Of a stretch of 64,000 nt of DNA, positions 27,983 to 44,100 are shown piece by piece. Location of the stretch: positions 29,546,120 to 29,610,119 of the forward strand of contig OZ026520.1 of assembly GCA_964019695.1 (NCBI GenBank). Direction: 5' to 3'. The stretch is from Loripinus fragilis. Lineage: Eukaryota; Mollusca; Bivalvia; Lucinida; Lucinidae. The position numbers and the translations under genes are program-made. Each line of letters begins with the position of its first letter. Within the stretch, counting starts at the first letter, position 1. Under the pieces are notes generated by a model. That model was not told the origin of the DNA. It was given only the letters and a program-made list of their open reading frames with translations, and searched no databases.

Positions 27983-29021
27983 CTTAAATGCATTTTACTG
28001 GTACCAAATCTTTGCCCTAGATTCTGCTGTTGTTGAAGTACAAGAAATGTTCAGCTCGCATGGAGGCCATCTAACTAATGCAATGTATCAACATGGAGAA
28101 ACACTCTAATCAAATTAACACTCCATGATGAAACAAAGAAAAGGGCTCATGACTCACAGATAGTCAGAGCTAAAAAAAACCTCAAGTTGAGCCACGGTGG
28201 GTCCCGCTACAGATAAGCATCAGGCACCAACCCACTGATTAAAGCTTTACGTCAGATCATCAAAAATTTGATGCAGGTGAACCTTTCATTAAAGTTTAAT
28301 TCAAAAAGGCTGTTCCTATGTGATTTCAACAGTGTATTTATACTTGGGACCATTGTGTAATTAAATCATAGTGATTCATTCATACAAAAGTTTTAGTAAA
28401 ATAAAATATATGTGTGCATACTATGTTAAATATTGCATCTTAACTTCAATTGACCTTATTCAACCTAATATGCCCATACGCTCTGATAAGTGCACAATGA
28501 TTTCATTTTGAGTTGTGAATGCAATATCTATTTCTGATTTCCAGTTAGTACAGTGGTACAGTTTCAAAATCATTTTTTTTTTTCGCAAAATTATTTCAGG
28601 AATACCATCTGAGTGTCATAGAGATTAGATCCAGATCAGGCCAGATGTTTTGTCGGGCCTGATCTATCTGGGTCCAATCTGTTTGCAAAGGCTATGAGCA
28701 TATGACTCTAGTAGGCAATGAGTTAATCTGATGAAGCCAGTTGATCTGGATCAACACTTTTCAAAAAGGGTTGAAAGAAAAAAATTGTGCATGATGCACT
28801 TGTTAGGTTGAATATAGTTATAAAGGCAATGTGTGTATATTATGACAAGTATTCTATCTACACTTTAAAGGCACTATACTCTTTAAAATGATCATTTTTC
28901 ATCCAACACAAATATTCAAATTGCCAGGTATTTTTCAGCAATAACTTGATGCACCAGAAATGATAAAATTTATATTGAAATTACTTATAATATGAAAGAT
29001 AAGTAATTTTTGAACATTTCT
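27983..29021. other. Intergenic, one degenerate MITE
   Basis: A minus-oriented family P1 fragment lies at about 28,585-28,730 (GTCGGGCCTGATC core, ending GGCAATGAGTTAATC). The rest is AT-rich with no gene recognised. Confidence 0.45.
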
Positions 29022-29220
29022 TTCTTTTGTTTGATTTGATTATTTACATCCCATCAACAATCTTTCAGTTATAAAGGGTTAGGTCTTCCTGGGTTGAACC
29101 AGTACTAAGCTAGGATTAATGTTCTTGCTCAAGGACACGACGTAGTAATACAGGTGAGGCTTGAACACGTGGCCCCTCAGTCTCGAGTTAAGCACTCTAC
29201 CACTGAGCCACTGCGCTCCC
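29022..29220 (-). mobile_element. tRNA-derived SINE, full length, near-perfect duplication
   Basis: The flanks TTGAACATTTCT (29010-29021) and TTGAATATTTCT (29221-29232) match at 11 of 12. On the minus strand the head reads GGGAGCGCAGTGGCTCAGTG, containing a box A match (TGGCTCAGTGG), then GTGTTCAAGCCTC as box B. It is the best copy for defining the family. Confidence 0.85.
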
Positions 29221-29380
29221 TTGAATATTTCTGATGAAAACTTCTCATTTTAATGGATTTAATTCCTTTATTAAAGACATTATGAGCATTCAAATAAATC
29301 CAACTATTGTCCTCAACAACTTGAGCCTGCACATGAGATGGGCGAAGGATATAGAGGCACAAACCTGTGCCTAACCCATC

Positions 29381-29466
29381 AGTTTTAACTTATGATTTAG
29401 GTGCTTAAAAGAACAGTATCATTGAGTACCCAACGCATATGTTTTGATTGAGAAACAAGAAATTTA
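29381..29466 (-). mobile_element. hAT-like MITE fragment
   Basis: CCATCAGTTTTAACTTATG..., GGTGCTTAAAAGAACAG and CATATGTTTTGATTGAGAAA match the middle of the hAT-like family on the minus strand. Both ends are missing. Confidence 0.5.
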
Positions 29467-29610
29467 CATTTTTGGTACACAAGGCCAGTGTGCAGTCTTG
29501 CCAGAGCCTTCACTGCCCGACCGGCCAGAGTTTCTTAGGTAGATTTGACACAAAATATTACGTTTCTAGCCACACGACTGACCAGACAGAATTCACACAC
29601 ATACCATATG

Positions 29611-29786
29611 TACAGTAAAACCTGTGTAAAATGACCACTTTCAAAAAGAATGAAAATTGGTTTTACAGGCCAATTATCGCTTAACGCAGGTCGAAGAAAT
29701 AATTAAGACCTTCATTAGATTACCATTTGTCATTAAGATCTTTGTTCTGTCTTTTTTTGAGTGGCCGTTTTACACAGGTTTTACAA
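29611..29786. mobile_element. TACAGTAAAACCTG MITE, copy 2
   Basis: The ends TACAGTAAAACCTGTGTAAA and TTTTACACAGGTTTTAC are inverted, with CCAATTATCGCTTAACGCAG inside. It lies directly before the 130-bp satellite. Confidence 0.7.
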
Positions 29787-29855
29787 GGGTTTTACGTACC
29801 ATTACCTCATGTGTTGGCCCATTTACCATAACCATAGTCCTGCTGATCATATATT

Positions 29856-30480
29856 ATTGGTTAATGATTTTTCCTTTGGAACATTGTCAGACTGGCGGCA
29901 TGTTTGTGGTAGCCAAATTAAAAAAAAAGACAGGCTAAACCTTACCCTAATGACTTTCGATTGGGAACGATGTCAGTTGGCATCTAACATGGTTAATGAC
30001 TCTTCTTCGAAGCATTGTTACACTGGCGGCGTGTTTATGGTAGCCAAATTTAAAAAAGAACGGCTAAACCTAACCCTTATGACTTTCAATTGGGAACGTT
30101 GTCAGTTGGCATCTAATATCGTTAATGACTTCCTTCATAGCATTGTCACACTGGCGGCGTGTTTATGGTAGCCAAATTAAAAAGACAGGCTAAACCTAAC
30201 CCTAATGACTTTCAATTGGGAACGTTGTCAGTTGGCATCTAATATCGTTAATGACTTCCTTCATAGCATTGTCACACTGGCGGCGTGTTTATGGTAGCCA
30301 AATTAAAAAGACAGGCTAAACCTAACCCTAATGACTTTCAATTGGGAACGTTGTAAGTTGGCATCTAATATGGTTAATGACTCTTCCTTCGGAGTATTCT
30401 CACACTGGCGGCGTGTTTATGGTAGGTAACCAAATTTAAAAAAAAAAGGTGGCCTAATGACTTTCAATTGGGAATGCTGT
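29856..30480. repeat. About 130-bp satellite, left diverged block
   Basis: Unit landmarks are GACAGGCTAAACCTAACCC, TCAATTGGGAACGTTGTCAG, TTGGCATCTAATAT and ACTGGCGGCGTGTTTATGG. These differ from the main block (CACGATCGAGAACCTTG; CAGTTGGTCCCAATATGG), so this is an older or distinct subfamily. Two adjacent units at about 30,060-30,310 are almost identical. Confidence 0.85.
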
Positions 30481-30774
30481 CGGTTGACATCTAATATTGT
30501 TATATGGCTCCTATAAAAGACCTCCTCTGATTGGCTTAAACTAGCTTGCGCTGGTTGTGACAGATCATGATGTCAAACAGTGATGAGCTAAAGACAGGTT
30601 AACAAGTGTTGTCAGTCTTGACAGAGAGCTAAAAATAGATTGAACTAAATCTAGCCCAGATGACATGGCTTTTGTCAGAGCCAACAGAGAGCTAAAAATA
30701 GACATTGAAACACTGACTGGTTTCTTATGTATATTTCACAGGTAAAATGTTTGTTCATTTTATGAGAACAGCAT

Positions 30775-31003
30775 TTAACCCATTTATGCTGAATGGAATT
30801 TCCCATCGTTATCAATTGGAACAGTCCATTTCTGTTTTAAGGGATGTTAGGTGGTATTTTTAATTTTTATTCAAGTTTTAATAGAAAATTATGCAAGCAA
30901 ACAGTGGAGACCCTGATCAGACGCCGCATTCTGTTGCATCTGATCTGGGTCTGCGCTATTTGCCTATGTCCCACTTAAAGGACGCTAGGCATATATGGGT
31001 TAA
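30775..31003. mobile_element. TTAA-type MITE (family P2)
   Basis: TTAACCCATTTATGC and GCATATATGGGTTAA are inverted ends with one mismatch. The core is CAAACAGTGGAGACCCTGAT with ATCTGATCTGGGTCTGC. Confidence 0.75.
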
Positions 31004-31173
31004 AATGTAATTGTTTTGCTTATCTCATAAGAGTTGCATAAATTTGGGAAGAAGATTGTTGAAATAACCTTCCTAGTGAAAGTGCATAAGGAACATCTGA
31101 CTTGAGTAAATTTATAAATATGAAAATACTTTAAATAAAACTAGGAAAAGAGAGACAGTGTCATATAACAAAA

Positions 31174-31313
31174 CAATTGGTGCATTCTTTTGAGGTTAAC
31201 ATCAGGATTAGTCAACCCTTGAAGTTGATGTTCACCTCGGCTTTGCCTCGGTGAACATCACTGTTCTCGGGTTGACAAATCCTGATGTTAACCTCAAAAG
31301 AATGCATCAATTG
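31174..31313. repeat. 140-bp fold-back palindrome
   Basis: The arms from CAATTGGTGCATTCTTTTGA inward match the complement of the right arm ending AAAAGAATGCATCAATTG. The inner loop has GTTCACCTCGGCTTTGCCTC and its partner. Long arms with few mismatches imply a recent fold-back element. Confidence 0.75.
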
Positions 31314-31314
31314 T

Positions 31315-34300
31315 ATATGGTTAATGACTCTTCCTTCGTAGCATTGTCACATAGCCAAATTAAAAAAAAAGACAGGCTAAACCCAACCCTAATGACTTTC
31401 AATTGTGAATGTTGTCAGTTGGCATCTGATATGGTTAATGACTCTTCCTTCGTAGCATGGTAACACTAGCAGTGTGTTTATGGTAGCCAAATTAAAAAAG
31501 ACAGGCTAAACCTAACCCGAATGACCTACAATCGGAAACCTTGTCAGTTGGTCCTAATATGGCTAATGCCGCTTCATTTAGAGCATGGTCACACTAGCAG
31601 CCTATTTATTGTAGCCAGATTTAAAAAAAAAAAAGACAGGCTATACCTAACTCTTATGACTCACGATCGAGAACCTTGTCAGTTGGTCCCAATATGGCTA
31701 ATGACTATTACTTTACAGCATGGTAACACTAGCAGCGTATTTATGGTATCCAAATAAAAAAAAAACAGGCTAAACCTAACCCTAATGACTCACGATCGAG
31801 AACCTTGACAGTTGGTCCCAATATGGCTAATGCCGCTTTATTTAGAGCATGGTCACACTAGCAGCCTATTTATTGCAGCCAAATTAAAAAAAAAAAGACA
31901 GGCTAAACCTCACCCTAATGACTCACGATCGAGAACCTTGTCAGTTGGTCCCAATATGGCTAATGACTCTTCATTTAGAGCATTGTCACACTAGCAGCGT
32001 ATTTATGGCAGCCAAATTATAAAAAAGACAGGCTTAACCTAACCCTAATGACTCGCGATCGAGAACCTTGTCAGTTGGTCCCAATATGGCTAATGACTAT
32101 TCCTTTACAGCATGGTCACACTGGCAGCGTATTAATGGTAGCAAAATTATAAAAAAAGACAGGCTAAACCTAACCCTAATGACTCACGATCGAGAACCTT
32201 GTCAGTTGGTCCCAATATGGCTAATGACTCTTCATTTAGAGCATGGTTACACTAACAGTGTGTTTATGGTAGCGAAATTAAAAAAAAGGACAGGCTAACC
32301 CTAATGACCTACAATCGAGAACCTTGTCAGTTGGTCCCAATATGGCTAATGCCAATTCATTTAGAGCATTGTCACACTAGCAGCGTATTTATGGTAGCCA
32401 AATTAAAAAAAAAGACAGGCTAAACCTAACCCTAATGACTCACGATCGAGAACCTTGTCAGTTGGTCCCAATATGGCTAATGACTCTTCATTTAGAGCAT
32501 TGTCACACTAGCAGCGTATTTATGGTAGCCAAATTAAAAAAAAAGACATGCTAAACCTAACCCTAATGACTCACGATCGAGAACCTTGTCAGTTGGTACC
32601 AATATGGCTAATGACTATTTCTTTAGAGCATGGTCACACGGGTAGTGTACTATTGTAGCCAAATTAAAAAAAAATGACAGGCTGCACCTAACCCTAATGA
32701 CTCACGATCAAGAACCTTGACAGTTGGTCCCAATATGGCTAATGACTATTCCTTTACAGCCTTTTCACACTGGCAGCGTATTTATGGTAGCCAAATTATA
32801 AAAAAAACAGACTAAACCTAACCCTAATGACTCACGATCGAGAACCTTGTCATTTGGTCCCAATATGGCTAATGCCTCTTCATTTAGAGCATGGTCACAT
32901 TGGTAGTGTACTATTGTAGCCAAATTAAAAAAAAGACAGGCTAAACCTAACCCTAATGACTCACGATCGAGAATCTTGTCAGTTGGTCCCAATATGGCTG
33001 ATGACTCTTCAAAAAGAGCATTGCCACACTGGCAGCGTATTTATTGTAGCCAAATTAAAACAAGAGACAGGCTAAACCTAACCCTAATAACTCACGATCG
33101 AGAACCTTGTCAGTTGGTCCCAATATGGCTAATGCCTCTTCATTTAGAGCATGGTCACACGGGTAGTGTACTATTGTAGCCAAATTAAAAAAAAGACAGG
33201 CTAAACCTAACCCTAATGATTCACGATCGAGAATCTTGTCAGTTGGTCCCAATATGGCTAATGACCTTTCATTTAGAGCATTGTCACACTAGCAGCGTAT
33301 TTATGGTAGCCAAATAAAAGAAAGACAGGCTAAACCTAACCCTAATGACTCACGATCAAGAACCTTGACAGTTGGTCCCAATATGGCTAATGACTATTCC
33401 TTTACAGCATGGTCACACTGGCAGCGTATTTATGGTAGCAAAGTTAAAAAAGACAGGCTAAACCTAACCTTAATGACTCACGATTGAGAACCTTGTAAGT
33501 TGGTCCCAATATGGCTAATGCCTCTTCATTTAGAGAATGGTCACACTGGCAGCGTATTTATGGTAGCAAAATTAAAAAAAAAGACAGGCTAAACCTAACC
33601 CTAATTACTCACGATCGTGAGCCTTGTCAGTTGGTCCCAATATGGCTAATGACTCTTCATTAAGAGCATTGTCACATTGGCAGCGTATTTATGGCAGCCA
33701 AATTTAAAAAAAAGACAGGCTAAACCTAACCCTAATGACTCACGATCGAGAACCTTGTCAGTTGGTCCCAATATGGCTAATGCCTCTTCATTTAGAGAAT
33801 GGTCACACTGGTAGCGTTTTTATGGTAGCCAAATTAAAAAAAGATAGGCTAAACCTAACCCTTATGACTCGCGATCGAGAACCTTGTCAGTTGGTCCCAA
33901 TATGGCTAATGACTATTACTTTACAGCATGGTAACACTAGCAGCGTATTTATGGTAGCCGAATTTAAAAAAAAAGACAGGCTAAACCTAACCCTAATGGC
34001 TCACGATCGAGAACCTTGTCAGTTGGTCCCAATATGGCTAATGACTCTTCATTTAGAGCATGGTCACACTGGTAGCGTTTTTATGGTAGCCAAATAAAAA
34101 AAAAGACAGGCTAAACCTCACCCTAATGACTCGCGATCGGGAACCTTGTCAGTTGGTCCCAATATGGCTAATGACTATTCCTTTACAGCATGGTCACACT
34201 GGCAGCGTATTTATGGTAGCCAAATTAAAAAAAGACAGGCTAAGCCTAACCCTAATGACTCACGATCGAGAATCTTGTCAGTTGGTCCCAATATGGCTAA

Positions 34301-34893
34301 TGCCAATTCATTTAGAGAATGGTCACACTGGCAGCGTATTTATTGTAGCAAAATTAAAAAAAGACAGGCTAAACCTAACCCTAATGAATCACGATCGAGA
34401 ACCTTGTCAGTTGGTCCCAATATGGCTAATGCCAATTCATTTAGAGAATGGTCACACTGGCAGCGTATTTATTGTAGCAAAATTAAAAAAAAGACAGGCT
34501 AAACCTAACCCTAATTACTCACGATCGAGAGCCTTGTCAGTTGGTCCCAATATGGCTAATGCCTCTTCATTTAGAGAATGGTCACACTGGCAGCGTTTTT
34601 ATGGTAGCCAAATTAAAAAAAAAGACAGGCTCAATCTAACCCTAATGACTCACGATCGGGAACCTTGTCAGTTGGTCCCAATATGGCTAATGACTATTCC
34701 CTTACAGCATTTTCACACTGGCAGCGTTTTTATGGAAGCCAAATAAAAAAAAGACAGGCTAAACCTAACCCTAATGACTCACGATCGAGAACCTTGTCAG
34801 TTGGTCCCAATATGGCTAATGCCTCTTCATTTAGAGAATGGTCACACTGGCTGCGTTTTTATGGTAGCCAAATTAAAAAAAAAAAGACAGGCT
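31315..34893. repeat. About 130-bp satellite, main block (roughly 27 copies)
   Basis: The GACAGGCT starts at 34493, 34624 and 34753 give periods of 131 and 129 bp. Units contain CCTAACCCTAATGACTCACG, ATCGAGAACCTTGTCAG, TTGGTCCCAATATGGCTAAT, a variable half (CCTTTACAGCATGG or CATTTAGAGAATGG) and GCAGCGTATTTATGGTAGCC followed by an A-run. A-run length causes most period variation. Open frames here are repeat artefacts. Confidence 0.92.
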
Positions 34894-35568
34894 TGGATTT
34901 TTTAAGTTCAAAATTGGACCAAATATTGCACCTTGACATTCATTTTACTACTTTGTTATTTGAATGGAGACCAAATATCGCTTTTTATATTCAATCTTTG
35001 GCGGGATATCAAAATTTGCATTTGAAATCCTATTTTTGCATTCCTAATTGGACTAGATATCGCATTTTGACATTCAAATTCCTATTTTTGCATTCAAAAT
35101 TTGCCCAATTACTCAAAATTGGATCAAGTATTGCATTTTGACATTCAAAATCCTAATTTTTACATTCTAACTGGGATGTGATAATTATGTCATTTGAAAT
35201 CGTATTATTGCGTTTTTGCATTTGTTTTATTCAAAATTGGAACAAATATTGCCTTTGACATTTAAAATCCTATTTTGATATTCGAATTGGGAACAACTAT
35301 CGGTTTTAATTTTGTAAAACCCTATTTTTACTTACGAATTGAGGTGAAATATCAAATACTTTGACATTTGAAATCCTTTTTTTGCTTTTTTAGCATTCAA
35401 GATTGGGCCAAAATTTGCATCTTAACATTCAAAGTCCTAATTTGATGTTGTATTTGGGACCTAACATCGATTCTTACATTCAGAATCATATTTCTGCGTT
35501 CAAAATATAGAATATTGCGTTTTTACATTCAAAATACTATTTTGGCATTCCGAATGGGACTGAATATC
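34894..35568. repeat. 51-52-bp satellite (family A), left part
   Basis: It starts directly at the end of the 130-bp array. The degenerate unit is TTTTGACATTCAAAAT, CCTATTTTTGCATTC, ATTGGACCAAATATCGC. Each unit contains two related half-units built on ACATTCAAAAT. Confidence 0.85.
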
Positions 35569-36633
35569 AAAGGACCTCGGACAGTCTTGATGAAGGATTG
35601 CCCATAAAAATAAACGGAGAAAAGTTTCAAAGAAAATGATATTTTTTCTATGAAAAAGATAGTAGTTTCAATCCTCGACTTATCCACACAAGCCATTTTC
35701 TCATTGGACAAGTACCAATTGAAAAATATAGGTAGAAAACTCCGTTTTTGCTATTCAACATATAGAAAATAGAAAAAAGTTTTACTGTGGTGCTTTCCCC
35801 CCCGTGACCAAACTAATCCTTTTGTATACAGTTGTAGTTTTACATTTCACACATCATATAAAAACGGCATGTTTGGTCACGGGGGGTGGGGGGGAACGCT
35901 GTCAAAATGCTCAAAAACACTTTATTATAAAACTTATTGGAAACTTATTTTGTAAAAACCTGTAGGTAAATATCAATTTGCAATGGCATATATCAGGGCT
36001 TTAGTTATGAGAGCTTACAAAGAAATTAATTATCTCATTTCTCGACCAAAACATTATGTTGTGGGTACTCAAAAGAATCGTTGCAATGAGACGGTTTTTT
36101 TAAGCACCAAAAATTATACGTTAAATCTGATGTGTAAGAAAATATTACGATTTTACGCTAAAAACTGTGTTTATCTAGACTATGATTTATGCAGTATACA
36201 GATATGATACACCTCAGTGCACAAGTTGAACTGGTTGATCTCGAAGCATTACAGGTAATAGTCAAAAATAATTGACAGCACACTTCTTTGGACAAACAAT
36301 GAAATCTTCTCAACCCAAATTTTATGCAAACGCATCACTTTCGTCTCAAGTTTTATGCTGCAAACATTATATTAACATATATTTAGGTGAATACTCCACG
36401 AAACTTTGACTTTCTGTGAAATAAAATTTGGTCACAAAAAATACCCCCACCCCCTAAACCCTAAAGTCCTGGCATAATTATGCAATATTTTCAAAATATT
36501 TTTATTTTGTTAGATGCACTAAATGTAAGGGTTTCATTTAAGCATAAAACTATAGTTGTCAGTTAAGCATTATGCTAGCCACAGGCTGTCAAAATTTGGG
36601 CAGATTGTATAGGAAACTGTCCGAGGTCCTTTT
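35569..36633. mobile_element. 1.07-kb transposon-like insertion in family A satellite
   Basis: The inverted ends AAAGGACCTCGGACAGT (35569-35585) and ACTGTCCGAGGTCCTTT (from 36616) bound unique sequence. Satellite sequence stops at one end and resumes at the other. Inside are an inverted-repeat pair TTCCCCCCCGTGACCAAAC and GTTTGGTCACGGGGGGTGGG (about 35,798-35,895) and a nested hAT-like MITE. I see no convincing transposase. Confidence 0.75.
35994..36183 (+). mobile_element. hAT-like MITE nested in the 1.07-kb element
   Basis: CAGGGCTTTAGTTATGAGAG to TTTATCTAGACTA, with AAAAGAATCGTTGCAATGAG in the centre, matches the family at 92, 309 and 13002. The target duplication is degraded. Confidence 0.65.
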
Positions 36634-39931
<3,298 letters not shown>

Positions 39932-41165
39932 GGAACAATATAATAATAGGCACAGCCGCTGGCTCAGCTGTTAAAATGCACGGAACAATGTAAATAACAG
40001 GCTGGGCTGGGCTGCGTTGTTTTCTGTAAAAAATTCACGGAAAAATCTAAATAACAGGCCAGGCTGGTGGTTCAGTTGTTAAAATGCACTGAACAATGTA
40101 AATAATAGGCCGGGCTGCGTGGTTATCTGTTAAATGCATGGAGCAATGTAAATAACAGGCCATGCTGAGTGATGAGCTGTTATAATGCATGGAACAATGT
40201 AAATAACAAGCTGGGCTGCGTGATTAGCTGTTAAAATGCATGAAACAATGTAAATAACAGGCCCAGCTGCTGGTTTAGCTGTTAAAATGCACGGAAAAAT
40301 GTAAATAACAGGCTGGGCTGCCTAATCATCTGTTAAAATGCACAGAACAATGTAAATAACCAGCCAGGCTAGGTAATCATCTGTTAAAATGCTCCGAACA
40401 ATGTAAATAACAGGCAATCTGTTAAAATGCTTCGAACAATGTAAATAACAGGCACGACTTCTGGTTCAGCTGTTAAAATGCATGGAACAATGTAAATAAC
40501 AGGCCAGGCTGCGTGAGTATCTGTTAAAATGGACAGAACAATGTAAATGACAGACGAGGCTGCTGGTTTAGCTGTTAAACTGTACAGAACAATTAAAATA
40601 ACAGGCCAGGCTAAGTAATCAGCTGTTATAATGCACGGAACAATGTAAATAACAGGCTGGGCTGCGTGATAAACGGTTAGAATGCATGGAACAATGAAAA
40701 TAACAAGCAAGGCTGCGTAATCATCTTTTAAAATGTTCAGAGCAATGTAAATAACAGGCCGTGCTAAGTGATCAGCTCTTATAATGAACGGACAAATGTA
40801 AATAACAGGCTGGGCTGCGTGATTTACGGTTAAAATGCACGAAACAATGTAAATAACAGGCCAGGCTGCTGGTTCAGCTGTAAAAATGAACGGAACAATG
40901 TAAATAACAGGCAGGGCTGAGTGATCAGCTGTTATAATGAATGGAACAATGTAAATAACAGGCCGGGCTGAGTGATAAGCTGTTATAATGCACGGAACAA
41001 TGTAAATAACAGGCCAAGCTGCGAGATTATCTGTTATGATGCACGGAACAATGTAAACAACAGGCCGTGCTGAGTGATGAGCTGTTATAATGCATGGAAC
41101 AATGTAAATAACAGGCGAGGCTGCTGGTTCAGCTGTTAAATTGCATGGAACAATGTAAATAACAG

Positions 41166-44100
41166 GCCTGGCTGCGGGATCAGCTGTTTAAATGCATGGA
41201 ACAATGTAAATAACAAGCCGTCTGCGTAATCATCTATTAAAATGCTCGGAACAATGTAGTTTACAGGCTGGACTGCTTGTTCAGCTGTTAAAATGCACTG
41301 AACAATGTAAATAACAGACTGGGCTGTGTTATTATCTGTTAAAATGTACGGAACAATGTAAATAACAGACCAGGCTGAGTGCTTAGCTGGTTTAATGCAC
41401 GGAACAACGTAAATAACAGGTTGGGCTGCTGGTTCAGCTTTTAAAATGCACGGAACAATGTAAATAACAGAACAGGCTGAGTGTTCAGCTGTTTTAATGC
41501 ATGGAACAATGTAAATAACAGGCCCGGCTGCGCTATGATCTGTTAAAATGCACGGAACAATGTAAATAACAGGCAAGGCTGCTGGTTCAGCTGTTAAAAT
41601 GCACGGAACAATGTAAATAACAGACCAGGCTGTGTTATTTTCTGTTAAAATGCACGGAACAATGTAGATAACAGGCTTGGCTGAGTGATTAGCTGTTATA
41701 ATGCATGGAACAATGTAAATAACAGGCGAGGCTGCTGGTTCAGCTCTTAAATTGCATGGAACAATGTAAATTACAGGCTAGGCTGCGAAATCATCTGTTA
41801 AAATGCACAAAACAATGTAAATAACAGGCCTGGCTGCGGGATCAGCTGTTTAAATGCATGGAACAATGTAAATAACAAGCCATCTGCGTAATCATCTATT
41901 AAAATGCTCGGAACAATGTAATTTACAGGCTGGACAGCTTGTTCAGCTGTTAAAATTCACTGAACAATGTAAATAACAGACTGGGCTGTGTTATTATCTG
42001 TTAAAATGTACGGAACAATGTAAATAACAGACCAGGCTGAGTGCTTAGCTGGTTTAATGCACGGAACAACGTAAATAACAGGTTGGGCTGCTGGTTCAGC
42101 TTTTAAAATGCACGGAACAATGTAAATAACAGAACAGGCTGAGTGTTCAGCTGTTTTAATGCATGGAACAATGTAAATAACAGGCCCGGCTGCGCTATGA
42201 TCTGTTAAAATGCACGGAACAATGTAAATAACAGGCAAGGCTGCTGGTTCAGCTGTTAAAATGCACGGAACAATGTAAATAACAGACCAGGCTGTGATAT
42301 TTTCTGTTAAAATGCACGGAACAATGTAAATAACAGGCCGGGCTGAGTGATGAGCTGTTATAATGCATGGAACAATGTAAATAACAGGCGAGGCTGCTGG
42401 TTCAGCTCTTAAATTGCATGGAACAATGTAAATTACAGGCTAGGCTGCGAAATCATCTGTTAAAATGCACAAAACAATGTTAATAACAGGCCAGGCTGAG
42501 TGATCAGCTGTTATAATGCATGGAACAATGTAAATAACAGGCCTGGCTGCGGGATCAGCTGTTTAAATGCATGGAACAATGTAAATAACAAGCCATCTGC
42601 GTAATCATCTATTAAAATGCTCGGAACAATGTAATTTACAGGCTGGACAGCTTGTTCAGCTGTTAAAATGCACTGAACAATGTAAATAACAGACTGGGCT
42701 GTGTTATTATCTGTTAAAATGTACGGAACAATGTAAATAACAGACCAGGCTGATTGCTTAGCTGGTTTAATGCACGGAACAACGTAAATAACAGGTTGGG
42801 CTGCTGGTTCAGCTTTTAAAATGCACGGAACAATGTAAATAACAGAACAGGCTGAGTGTTCAGCTGTTTTAATGCATGGAACAATGTAAATAACAGGCCC
42901 GGCTGCGCTATGATCTGTTAAAATGCACGGAACAATGTAAATAACAGGCAAGGCTGCTGGTTCAGCTGTTAAAATGCACGGAACAATGTAAATAACAGAC
43001 CAGGCTGTGTTATTTTCTGTTAAAATGCACGGAACAATGTAAATAACAGGCCGGGCTGAGTGATTAGCTGTTATAATGCATGGAACAATGTAAATAACAG
43101 GCGAGGCTGCTGGTTCAGCTGTTAAATTGCATGGAACAATGTAAATTACAGGCTAGGCTGCGAAATCATCTGTTAAAATGCATAAAACAATGTTAATAAC
43201 AGGCCAGGCTGAGTGATCAGCTGTTATAATGCATGGAACAATGTAAATAACAGGCCTGGCTGCGGGATCAGCTGTTTAAATGCATGGAACAATGTAAATA
43301 ACAAGCCATCTGCGTAATCATCTATTAAAATGCTCGGAACAATGTAATTTACAAGCTGGACTGCTTGTTCAGCTGTTAAAATGCACTGAACAATGTAAAT
43401 AACAGACTGGGCTGTGTTATTATCTGTTAAAATGTACGGAACAATGTAAATAACAGACCAGGCTGAGTGCTTAGCTGGTTTAATGCACGGAACAACGTAA
43501 ATAACAGGTTGGGCTGCTGGTTCAGCTTTTAAAATGCACGGAACAATGTAAATAACAGAACAGGCTGAGTGTTCAGCTGTTTTAATGCATGGAACAATGT
43601 AAATAACAGGCCCAGCTGCGCTATGATCTGTTAAAATGCACGGAACAATGTAAATAACAGGCAAGGCTGCTGGTTCAGCTGTTAAAATGCACGGAACAAT
43701 GTAAATAACAGACCAGGCTGTGTTATTTTCTGTTAAAATGCACGGAACAATGTAAATAACAGGCCGGGCTGAGTGATTAGCTGTTATAATGCATGGAACA
43801 ATGTAAATAACAGGCGAGGCTGCTGGTTCAGCTGTTAAATTGCATGGAACAATGTAAATTACAGGCTAGGCTGCGAAATCATCTGTTAAAATGCACAAAA
43901 CAATGTTAATAACAGGCCAGGCTGAGTGATCAGCTGTTATAATGCATGGAACAATGTAAATAACAGGCCTGGCTGCGGGATCAGCTGTTTAAATGCATGG
44001 AACAATGTAAATAACAAGCCATCTGCGTAATCATCTATTAAAATGCTCGGAACAATGTAATTTACAGGCTGGACTGCTTGTTCAGCTGTTAAAATGCACT

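Larger units (their letters stand above)
30481..31314. other. Non-satellite interruption of the 130-bp array
   Basis: It holds unique sequence, a family P2 MITE (30775-31003) and a 140-bp palindrome (31174-31313). The satellite resumes immediately after the palindrome. Confidence 0.7.

Noticed and set aside
31251..34893. Open frames of up to 206 residues in the 130-bp array
   Set aside because: Several frames of the same repeat are open at once, and units of 129 or 132 bp keep frame by chance. No domain or codon bias is visible.
31315..34893. True interstitial telomere
   Set aside because: CCTAACCCTAA is only about 11 bases inside a 130-bp unit, with no longer TTAGGG tract.
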